Below are positions 1-6,753 of a stretch of DNA of 14,735 nucleotides, in pieces. The notes under the pieces were generated by a model. It saw only the letters and a list, made by a program, of their open reading frames with translations. It was not told where the DNA came from and did not search any database. How positions within the stretch are numbered: position 1 is the first letter of the stretch; each line of letters starts with the position of its first letter. The position numbers and the translations under genes were made by a program. Source of the DNA: Pavlovales sp. CCMP2436 (lineage: Eukaryota; Haptophyta; Pavlovophyceae; Pavlovales). Location of the stretch: NCBI GenBank assembly GCA_026770615.1, contig MU631428.1, positions 298,115 to 312,849 on the forward strand, written 5' to 3'.

Positions 1-103
1 CCCCCCCCTTGCGCGCTGCGCAACATACCTGCGCCTCGAGGGAGAGCGAGCGACGGGCGAGCCACCCAGCGCGATACGTAACGAGCAGCGCTGAGCCCGT
101 GCG

Positions 104-167
104 ACCCGGTGCTGGTTCAGGTCTTATCCGGCACCGGGTGCAGTTTAAGTTAAAAAGCACCGGGTGC
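104..167. repeat. Palindromic GCACCGGGTGC boxes upstream of hemD
   Basis: The 11-base palindrome GCACCGGGTGC occurs exactly at 131-141 and 157-167, 26 bases apart. A partial copy (ACCCGGTGCT) lies at 104-113. The boxes sit about 165-200 bases upstream of the preferred hemD start. Regular spacing and dyad symmetry suit a dimeric DNA-binding protein, but no factor can be named, so a regulatory role is inference. Confidence 0.45.
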
Positions 168-331
168 TGGTATCGGACCCGGACTGCCGATGGGGAGGCC
201 GCTGAGGATATTTTGAGGAAAGTCCTGTCACGCGCATGAGGGCCCAGAGGGCTACGATTCTGATGCCTGATAAGGGGTCAGTGTGCAATGCAGTGTGCAC
301 GGCCCCTGTCACTGTCTGTGCAACACCGTCT

Positions 332-1411
332 ATGTTTGCCAAACTGTTCAGCATGGCGGGGCCGCGCGGATACTCCGCCGCGGTGCTCGCGCTCGCGGCC
401 GCGGTCGCCTCACCCGGCGCGCTCGCGGCGAGGCCGATGATGGAACAGGTACCGACGCAGCTGCTCCCGCTCGCCAATCGGCGGGTTATGCTCACGGGCC
501 ACCGCTCGTCGGTCGCGCCGCGGCTCGGCGCGCGCCTCGCGGAGCGCGGCGCGCGCCCGCTCTTCATGCCGACTGTCAGCCTCGAGCCCTTGGCCGAGAC
601 AGCCTACGCTCCGCTCGACGAGGCGCTTCTCCGGCTTCCCGACTACGACGTCGTATGCCTGCCCTCCGCGGACGCTGTGCGCGCACTCTACGACCGGACG
701 GCCGCGCTGCTCGGCTTCAACCGGCAGATGATCTCTGGCATGCTCGCGGGCGTGCGGCTCGCGACCCTCGGCAACAACGCCTATCTGGTGAAGGACCTGC
801 TTGGCGTCTCGGCGAGCGTCGTCCCCCCCGAGTCCTCGCTCTCGGGGATGGCCAACGCGCTCGAGGCTCTCGGCCTCGCTCGCTCGGGTGCCAAAGTGCT
901 GGTGCTGCTCCCCGCCTACACGGGCATGGCCGAGCCACCGTCCGTTACGCGCTTTGTCGCGCAGCTCGAGGCGACGGGGGCGACGATCGTGCGCGTGGCC
1001 GTGTGCATCGCGGCACCCACTCCGCTCGAGAGCGCCCACGTCGAGATCGGGCTGCTGCTCGCCGGGCAGGTGGACGCGCTCGTCTTCACGAGCGGCTCGG
1101 AGGTGGAGGGGCTCTACCAGCTGCTCTGCGCAGCCAAGGCCGCGGCCGAGCGCGGCGCTCCCGAAAGAGCATTCGAGGCCACGCAGGCGACAGAGGCGCC
1201 GAGCGTGCAGGGGCAGGCCATCACGGCCCTCGAGTGGTCCTTGCTCCTGCCCGGCCATCCGCTCGCGATCGCCAGCTATGGCGCGGACGCGATGCTGAGT
1301 GCGGACGTGTGGGGTGTCGAGCAGGCCGTGGTCTCCCCTCTCGGGGTCATCGAGGAGTTGGTGCAAGGGTTGGAGAAGCAGCTTGCCTCTGGTGGTGGCT
1401 TAATTTTCTGA
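332..1411 (+). CDS. hemD: Uroporphyrinogen-III synthase-like protein with probable plastid-targeting leader
   Basis: Likely converts hydroxymethylbilane to uroporphyrinogen III in tetrapyrrole (heme/chlorophyll) synthesis. Numbering from an in-frame ATG at 236, the two-lobe HemD pattern is visible. The first lobe opens with RVMLTG (83-88), followed by DYDVVCLPSADAVRAL (136-151) and RLATLGN (174-180). The second lobe has KVLVLLPAYTG (220-230), DALVFTSGSEVEGLY (280-294) and a final IASYGADAML strand/helix (345-354). Residues 300-340 form an Ala/Glu-rich insertion, longer than usual. I prefer the ATG at 332 (residue 33) because it gives a short basic start, a hydrophobic AAVLALAAAVA core and an ALA-A cleavage-like site. 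That resembles the signal peptide of a bipartite leader in algae with secondary plastids. Starts at 236 or 353 are possible. The frame is open to TGA at 1409 without introns and shows no breaks. HemD proteins diverge strongly, so the call rests on pattern rather than on invariant residues. Confidence 0.72.
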   Translation: MFAKLFSMAGPRGYSAAVLALAAAVASPGALAARPMMEQVPTQLLPLANRRVMLTGHRSSVAPRLGARLAERGARPLFMPTVSLEPLAETAYAPLDEALLRLPDYDVVCLPSADAVRALYDRTAALLGFNRQMISGMLAGVRLATLGNNAYLVKDLLGVSASVVPPESSLSGMANALEALGLARSGAKVLVLLPAYTGMAEPPSVTRFVAQLEATGATIVRVAVCIAAPTPLESAHVEIGLLLAGQVDALVFTSGSEVEGLYQLLCAAKAAAERGAPERAFEATQATEAPSVQGQAITALEWSLLLPGHPLAIASYGADAMLSADVWGVEQAVVSPLGVIEELVQGLEKQLASGGGLIF

Positions 1412-1607
1412 CCTCGGCCGCGCGCGCACAGGCCAAGGACAAGACTGTCCACGCTGGCCTCGGCTTGCTTGTAGTGCGCAATTTCCTCCTCGACTAGTTT
1501 AAACTAGCAGTAAGACGCGCGTCATTTTGTAAGCCCCCCCCCTCTTGTCCTTCTGTAGGGGGGGGGGGGGTTGTTCAACGTTATTTTGGGGGAAAAATAA
1601 CGTCGGT

Positions 1608-1745
1608 GGGTACGTTCAACGTTATTCGCGAAGAAAAAATAACGAGGGGGGGATCGTTCCGGCCTCTATTTTAAAATGGAGCGAGGATGGGTCGTTCCAG
1701 CCTCTGATCACACAGGAGCGAGGTGGGGTCCGTTCCGCCTGATCA
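1608..1745. repeat. Left copy of four-module block
   Basis: Four modules with CGTTC cores at 1613, 1655, 1693 and 1731 (spacing 42, 38, 38). Their order is TTCAACGTTATT, TTCCGGCCTCT, TTCCAGCCTCTGAT, TTCCGCCTGAT. The same order recurs at 2108-2245. Several modules fold back on themselves; CGTTATT pairs with AATAACG in the first. A similar upstream module has its core at about 1572. Confidence 0.65.
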
Positions 1746-1900
1746 GCACAGATCTGCGCTCGGCGCTATGCGCTCTGCGCCCGGCGCTCGGCGGGCGCTT
1801 GGCGCTCGGCGCACAGTCGGCGCAGATCTGCGGCGCCAAGCGCCAAGCGCCGAGCGCCAAGGTCGAGCGTAGATCTACGCTCGGCGCAGATCTGCGCTCA
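1746..1900. repeat. GC-rich palindromic core with AGATCT-centred dyads
   Basis: Four AGATCT-centred sites lie at 1750, 1824, 1871 and 1888, most extended by GCGC arms (for example GCGCAGATCTGCGC). GGCGCTTGGCGCTCGGCG-type sequence at about 1794-1812 is the inverted complement of the run of GCGCCAAGCGCC units at about 1831-1858. The whole core can fold into a strong cruciform or hairpin. No coding content is supported. Confidence 0.6.
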
Positions 1901-2107
1901 GTTCCCACGCTGGCCGCGCTGGCTTCTAGTGGTATGTTATGCGCTGACAGATGGCTTGCGGGCAGACTTGAAAATCAACGCGGGATCAACTCTCTCCCAG
2001 GGGCAGGGGCGGACACTTCGAGGTCTAGATTCGTATTTAGTTTATATATGAATATAATTATATCCGCTATTTATTACTTAATGTTTATAAATGGAACGTG
2101 GTAATAC

Positions 2108-2245
2108 GGGGTCGTTCAACGTCATTCGAAAAATAAAAATAAGGAAGGGGGTCGTTCCGGCCTCTTTTTCAAAAGGAGCGAGCGGGGGTCGTTCTGGCCT
2201 CTGATGATCGCAAAATGAAGCGAAGGGGGGTCGTTCCGCCCGATT
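2108..2245. repeat. Right copy of four-module block
   Basis: Cores at 2113, 2153, 2190 and 2232 repeat the module order of 1608-1745 in direct orientation. G-runs and CGTTC cores are conserved, while hairpin loops have diverged, as in TTTTTCAAAA against ATTTTAAAAT. Two further modules follow, with cores at 2283 and about 2331, and lead into the right inverted repeat. Confidence 0.62.
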
Positions 2246-2401
2246 GCGGCCGCAGGCTGCGAGCTCGAACGTAGGGGGGGTACGTTCAACGTTCGCGGGC
2301 GCAGGCCGCGGGGTAGGGGGGGTACTTTTAACGTTCCCTCCCAAAAAAAGTGCCCACAGAAGGACAAGGGCCGAAGGGCGGGGGGCTACAAAATGACGAG
2401 C

Positions 2402-2925
2402 GTGTGAACCAATAAAGATTGTGTAGCCGGCTGACAGGAGTGAGACCAGGCGGCTCATCAACACTTTCACTCAGGCTTGATCGACATATAATTTAATCAT
2501 TATGTAATATAGTTGTACGTAATATAACTAGCGTCCGGAATACACAGTGCGCGCGCAGCTGCGCGACAGTCACCAGCCGTCGAGTGCTGACGTTGTTATT
2601 GTTATGATGCCCCTTCTACCGCCGGGTGCGCAGTCTCTGCGTCAAGGAGGCCTCGGTTGTCAGCGTCTGATCGTCACTCTGTTTCTAGCCTCAGCATCAC
2701 CATGCGGTGATACTGGTGCGCCGGCAGAGCTCTGAGCAGCCGATTTCGTTCGAGTTTGGTTGAAGATGGGTTCCACTGTGGTGGCTCGACGGGTAGCCAC
2801 GAGCAGCGACGCAGCCCTCAGTGCGCCGCATGCCAGTGAAAGTCATAGGGAAGATTGCGGTGCCGAAGCATCTCCCGCAGATGCCAGTTGCGAGATGGGT
2901 AGCGGTGAGGTCGTCGGGTCGAGCG
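2402..2925. other. Intergenic, nothing recognised
   Basis: A short AT-rich tract at 2480-2530 (ATATAATTTAATCATTATG) is followed by mixed-composition DNA. Open frames here are short and without family features. I see no RNA gene or repeat. Confidence 0.5.
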
Positions 2926-3539
2926 CTATCCGAAGGCAGCACTTTGCCCGGTATCCGGGGCGTCCGGCTTCGGTGGATTTGGCGCAGATAATGTGCTCGC
3001 CTTGGCGTTCGTGCCGGTGGCCTCGGTCTTCGGCTGCGTCTTGTGGCCGGCAACGTTGACTCCCACGTGCGGCTTCTTCTGCTCGTGCGAGTCGGTGTGC
3101 GGCAGCTGGGCGGGTGGCGCGGGTCGGTGTGTCGGTGTCGAGCAAGATGTCGAGGATGTCGAGGATGGTGTCGAGCTTGGGGCTGGGGTTGAGGCCGGCT
3201 TCACCTGCGTCTTTGCTTCGGCTGCCTGCGCTTTGGACTCCTTGGCTTCCTTGGCCGTTTTTTCCGCCTGCGCCTTAGCTTCCTCGGCCACCTTTACCGC
3301 CTACGCCCTGGCCTCCTTGGCCACCTTAGCCGCCTGCTCCTTCGCCTTAGCCGCCTGCACCTTCCCCTCCTTGGCCGCTACCCTTTCGGCCAAAGTTTGC
3401 GAGAGCCGCCGGACGGTAGTCCGCCCACTGAACGCTGCTCATAACGAACTACCGAACGAGCTCGGGCCGTCGGGGCCACCCTTCGGTGTTGGCGGTTGGC
3501 TGCGCAGGTCGCGCTCGGAGCTGGCCGGCAAATTCAGAG
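2926..3539 (-). pseudogene. Lys/Ala/Glu-rich tail, probably 3' part of the gene at 3756-4636
   Basis: One minus-strand frame runs to a stop at 2926-2928, interrupted only by TGA at 3441-3439 and TAG at 3303-3301. Around these it encodes strongly biased, coiled-coil-like sequence with units such as AAKVAKEA, EEAKAQAEKTAKEAK and AAEAKTQVKPAS. A Pro/Ser/Thr-rich and then a Lys/Pro-rich tail ending near DTGQSAAFG follows. The charge pattern makes this frame far more plausible than the opposite-strand Ala/Val/Cys frame. Upstream it reads ERDLRSQPPTPKGGPDGP. It lies on the same strand and downstream of the helical segment at 3756-4190, so I infer it is a later exon of that gene, but the joining acceptor could not be fixed. 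The in-frame stops suggest a broken copy or sequence error. The function is unknown. Confidence 0.4.
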
Positions 3540-4190
3540 CTGGCGCACGTAGGGTCGAGGGATTGTAGGGGTAATGACGAGTGTAAGCGGCAGGTGGAGC
3601 ACCACTCGAAGCAAGCAGGCACGCACGGAAGCAGGCACGCACGCAAACACGCACCAGTTGGAAGGCTGCTCGAGGGCTTGCCGCCAGGGCTCGTCGTGGC
3701 GAGCTTGAGGCGCTGCTTGAACCCGCCAGAAAAGCTCTCTCCTGGAGGAGCTCACGTGGTGCGTAAGCCCGGCGATCGAGCTCACCACGTTCTCGCGCGC
3801 GGCGAGCTGCGCGAGCTCGCGCGAGACCGAAGCGTTGTCGCAGTAGTAGACGCGCGTCTGCAAAAAGGGCGCGCCCCGCCGTGCACCAGCAGGTCCTCCC
3901 GGTAGTCCGTCGGGTCGAGGGCGGCAGTGAGCAGCTCGATGGCGGAGATGCGCGCGGAGAAGTCTGGACGGCCGCCGAGGATGCTGAGGATGTGCGCGAG
4001 CTCGGGCGGGACGATCACATCCTCGGACTCGGATGCGATGCCGCCCCGCCGCGAGGTCACGTGGAGACTTACGCGGAGCCGCTCGTGAGCAGCCGCCACC
4101 ACAGGCGCGGGCGCGTTGCGGAGCAGCGGCACGAGTGTATACGCGAGGAGGTCAACCAAAGACTGCGCTGCAGAACTGTCCCGCACAACC

Positions 4191-4353
4191 CTGCGGCAAG
4201 ATGCGCGGAGGAGATAGACAGTCAGTAGCAGTGGACAGTCAGTGGGGGCAGTCAGCAGAGCTTATTGCTATAATTGTAATAACAGTAAACGATGATGAAA
4301 TAGTCACCAAAAAAACGACAATAATAATAATAATAATATAGTGATAATAACAG

Positions 4354-4442
<89 letters not shown>

Positions 4443-4502
4443 GTGATACTAATATTAACCATAGTCATAATCATAATCATAATAGTGATAATAAGCCCTC
4501 AC
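4191..4502 (-). other. Probable spliceosomal intron carrying a microsatellite
   Basis: On the minus strand the sequence runs CTG/GTGAGG at 4503-4497 to a pyrimidine-rich tract and TCTTGCCGCAG/G ending at 4191, with a branch-like CTGAC just before the tract. It would be a 312-base phase-2 intron whose removal leaves the reading frame open on both sides. Inferred from signals only. Confidence 0.4.
4316..4447. repeat. (AAT)n-(AAC)n-(AAT)n microsatellite
   Basis: AAT units at 4320-4338, an almost pure CAA/AAC run at about 4351-4411, then AAT units at 4412-4442. Degenerate GATAAT/CATAAT units follow to about 4490. It yields spurious poly-Thr/poly-Ile frames and is not coding. Confidence 0.9.
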
Positions 4503-4630
4503 CAGATCGCGTCAGCGCGTTGGAGCACCGGGCGCTCGGCGCCGCCGCGAGAGCCGCGGATCGGTGCACGGGCGCCCGGTGTGACACGGAACGGAAGTAT
4601 GAGCAAGAATGCCGCCCAGGGGAGGACCCA

Positions 4631-4695
4631 GTCGACCTAGTGGTGGGGATTATTATTTTTATTTTTATTGTTATTATTATGGTTGACCTAGTGGT
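4631..4695. repeat. Short direct repeat around an ATT-rich tract
   Basis: GTCGACCTAGTGGT at 4631-4644 and GTTGACCTAGTGGT at 4682-4695 differ at one base and flank a TTATTATTTTTATT tract. On the minus strand each gives an acceptor-like CCACTAG/GTC. The inner one is the proposed start of the exon at 4636. Confidence 0.55.
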
Positions 4696-4796
4696 AAGGA
4701 TTGGAACGGTTAGGGTCAGGACTGGACTGATATCGAGGTGGCGCTTATTTGCCAGATCTGCAAGGACAGGCGGCCACCGTTCTCGTTGGCTGCGGC

Positions 4797-4848
4797 CATC
4801 ACGTGTGCAGGCAGGGACGGCAGTCGAGATCGGGGGCTATATATAACT
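4797..4848 (-). promoter_or_regulatory. Possible promoter and start for the minus-strand gene at 2926-4636
   Basis: A TATATATA box lies at 4838-4845, and the first minus-strand ATG downstream is at 4799-4797 inside a CACGTGATGG context (E-box-like CACGTG at 4800-4805). The ATG opens a short frame (MAAANENGGRLSLQIWQ). The position suits a first exon, but no canonical donor joins it to the exon at 4636, so this is weak. Confidence 0.22.
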
Positions 4849-4969
4849 ACAAACAAGTGTTCTGTACATTGTATAGTGAAATTGTATAAAGAATATCGTA
4901 TTATTAAACTACTTAAGTTAGTGGGAGGCGCAGTGAGGCGATGCGTCCGGTGCGGAGAGGGAGAGATAC

Positions 4970-6278
4970 CTAAATCTCTGGGATTGCGCGGGTCTGCAGC
5001 AGGACGTGCAGGCCGACGCCGACCAGCGTGTACTGCACAGGCGCAGAACGCAGGCAGGGCAGGGCATCGCAGCGCACAGGTCAGAGCACATTGCGCAGGC
5101 TGCAGGGCAGCACGTGCGCGCGGACATGGCAGGCACCCACCGCAAGGTTGACGACGAGGTTGACTTCTCGCACACGCTGCTCTCCACCGAACGACGGTCG
5201 GATGAGCCGTGCGATCGTGTACGCAAGGAACGACGCCTGTAGCGCGAACGTGATGCCGTGGAGCGGCAAGAGCACGGGGTACTGCTCCGGAAACACGTGC
5301 GTGCCGAGGGGGGCGGTGCACGATGTGCGGAAAGGTCTGCTGCCAAAGATCGAGAGCGTCTGCCAGCTCAGCGTGAGCAAGGCGGCCGCGATGCTGATGG
5401 CGACGAACGACATGCGCACCAGCTCCGTCGCAAGCAACCAGTGCACCGACGAGCACCGTGCGCGCAGTGTTTGGCCGTGGGTCGAGAGCACCACGCCGTC
5501 GAGCCTGGACGCGCCCCTCTTGAAGCGGCGTGTGCCCAATCCCCTGCCGGCCTCGAAGAGTCTGCTCCGCCGCTCGATCTCGTCTACCCTGCCCGCCGCG
5601 CGCTTCCGGGTCAAGCGCTCGAGGAACTCGTAGACGAGCGGCGCGTAGACTGGCTGGCGCACACTGCGGAGCGGAGGGGCGGGTGGGGCGGCAGGGTGGG
5701 TGTCAGTGGTCGAAGGCACGCAGTGGCTGCGCGCAGGATCCACAGGGCAATCACCGGACGGCTGCCTCGAGCAAGTCGTGCACGCCCTGCATGAACACGC
5801 TGAGCATCTACACGCAGCCGGAGCCTAGCCCGACGCAGATCACGGCGTCGGAGCTGCCGATGGGCGGGAACGACGAGCTGTAGAGCCCGTACACGGCGAG
5901 CGGGATCCCATTCGCGGAGATGTAGCGAACACCGTGCTCCAAGGATCCCACTCCCTCACTGAGCGTGTCGCCCCTCAGCGAGGAGCTCGCCTTCTTGGCC
6001 GTGACGTCGGCAGACCGACTGCTCGCCTGCCGCCTCAGCTCGAGCTTGCTGCTCATCGCGGAGATGGCGTGCTCGCCAACCAGGGCCTGCAGCACCTTCG
6101 CGCGCCACAGCTGCTCCGAGCCGATCGCCGTGTGGGCCGGTCGGCTGATGACGAATATCACGTCATTCACGCAGGATCCCTGCTAGACCGAGAAGGGGTG
6201 CGCGAGGTCGGAGATGGACGGCGCGTACAGCTGCACCCAGTCGCCAGGCGCCACGGGGAAGGGGCGGTCGAGGCGCAC
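4970..6278 (-). pseudogene. Ferric-chelate reductase / NADPH oxidase-like gene, 3' portion, broken
   Basis: This family moves electrons from NAD(P)H through FAD and heme across a membrane. The 5' exon end reads FPVAPGDWVQLYAPSI and then HPFS at 6200-6189, the FAD-binding signature. Further on are PLAVYGLYSSSF (degenerate GPYG loop) and DAVICVGLGSG (NAD(P)H glycine loop), then MLSVFMQGVHDLL and, in another frame, PVIALWILRAA, a typical next beta strand. Downstream are two hydrophobic helices, LLATELVRMSFVAISIAAAL and PLHGITFALQASFLAYTIA. Plant-type FRO reductases are known to carry two membrane helices at this place, which favours FRO over NOX. Breaks: TAG at 6185-6183, TAG at 5810-5808, TGA at 5753-5751 with a frame change, another frame change near 5690, and TGA at 5083-5081. 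The heme-binding membrane domain is not in the window. I read it as a pseudogene or a poorly sequenced gene. Confidence 0.62.
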
Positions 6279-6309
6279 CTGTATTAAGTAGGAGAGGGTT
6301 AGGATTCGG
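6279..6309 (-). other. Intron 3' end (acceptor) before the reductase exon
   Basis: On the minus strand TCCTAACCCTCTCCTACTT leads to AATACAG, ending at 6279. It has a branch-like CTAAC, a pyrimidine tract and AG, and the FAD-domain coding begins directly after it (VRLDRPF). No donor or upstream exon could be identified before the mobile DNA begins. Confidence 0.5.
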
Positions 6310-6611
6310 GTTATATTGATGAAGAAGGGATGTCCTGGCTGGTGGGTGTGTCACGTTCAAGTCAAGCTAATCTCTGCGCTCCGACGCAGCTCCCACGCAT
6401 TATATATGTGTCGTTATTGCGCAGCAATAACTGAATATGTCGTAGGCGTGGAGACGGAAGGTCATTCCCGCACACACACCGATCGGTTGCCGCGCCCGAT
6501 GCGTCGGCGACTACAGCAGCCCGCAGAGCGAGCTGCCGCGCTTGGCGCCGCCAAGATGAGAGCGTTACCAACAAGGAGCCACAGTTCCATTAATAAGGCC
6601 CTCCTTTTTAT
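6310..6611. other. Non-coding stretch, probably intron remnant
   Basis: It contains a perfect hairpin, GTTATTGC-GCA-GCAATAAC, at 6413-6431 and a short CA run near 6471. No supported coding frame was found on either strand. Confidence 0.4.
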
Positions 6612-6656
6612 GGTTCCACGGTTTCACGGTTCCATTTAAGGTTCCACGGTTCCATT
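6612..6656. repeat. Short tandem GGTTCCACGG/TTCCATT units
   Basis: GGTTCCACGG at 6612-6621, GGTTTCACGGTTCCATT directly after, and GGTTCCACGGTTCCATT at 6640-6656. These lie about 100 bases before the first codon of the retroelement and may mark its 5' terminal or promoter region. That is inference from position. Confidence 0.45.
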
Positions 6657-6753
6657 AGTCGTTGCTCTGCTCCGTCCGCTCACTTCGCGTTCTCCGCAGA
6701 GAACTCTCCGTCGCGCTTCACCGTCGCGCAAGAACTCGTCGCTCTCAGTCATC

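Larger units (their letters stand above)
1517..2401. mobile_element. TIR-flanked non-autonomous element built of hairpin modules
   Basis: The outer ends are inverted repeats: GTCATTTTGTA at 1521-1531 against TACAAAATGAC at 2387-2397, extending imperfectly to 1517 and 2401. A second exact inverted pair of 13 bases lies just inside: CTTGTCCTTCTGT at 1544-1556 against its complement at 2356-2368. Between them are about ten modules of 37-51 bases, each a G-run followed by (T)CGTTC and a short hairpin. There is no convincing transposase frame; a 130-codon minus-strand frame at 2078-2470 only translates the repeats. I see no clear target-site duplication. The structure fits a MITE or foldback-type DNA element mobilised in trans, but the family is unknown to me. 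Confidence 0.6.
3756..4636 (-). pseudogene. Two exons of an unrecognised helical protein gene, frameshifted
   Basis: The proposed exons are 4636-4503 and 4190-3756, with an intron between. The first reads with WVLPWAAFLLILPF near its start. The second reads VVRDSSAAQSLVDLLAYTL, then PPELAHILSILGGRPDF, ISAIELLTAALDPTDYREDL and, after a frameshift, RVYYCDNASVSRELAQL. Leu/Ala-rich helices separated by short polar turns recall HEAT/ARM repeats, but I cannot assign a family. The frameshift lies at the A5 run at 3862-3866 (T5 on the coding strand) and behaves as loss of one base. A donor-like CAC/GTGAGC follows at 3755-3750. Beyond it the open frame turns into low-complexity GCCTGCTTCCGTGCGTG repeats, consistent with intron. 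Joining 4503 to 4190 keeps one frame (codon TG+G), which is the best support that these are real exons. Confidence 0.42.

Noticed and set aside
283..1497. Long Arg/Ala-rich open frames on both strands over hemD
   Set aside because: GC-rich codon use opens the other frames; composition is low in hydrophobic pattern and they overlap a recognisable protein.
1572..2332. CRISPR array
   Set aside because: Modules vary in length and sequence, lack identical repeats with unique spacers, and the setting is eukaryotic.
1500..2410. Target-site duplication for the TIR element
   Set aside because: Flanks at 1510-1520 and 2398-2408 show no exact repeat I would defend.
2078..2470. 130-codon minus frame across the hairpin-module element
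   Set aside because: It only translates repeat modules (ERPP-type units) and crosses the inverted repeat end; no family features.
2993..3568. 191-codon plus-strand frame rich in Ala, Val and Cys
   Set aside because: It is the antisense of the Lys/Ala/Glu coiled-coil-like frame, whose charge pattern is the more protein-like.
4341..4640. Poly-Thr/poly-Ile frame
   Set aside because: Pure microsatellite translation.
4700..4710. Telomere-like GGTTAGGG
   Set aside because: Single unit, no array.
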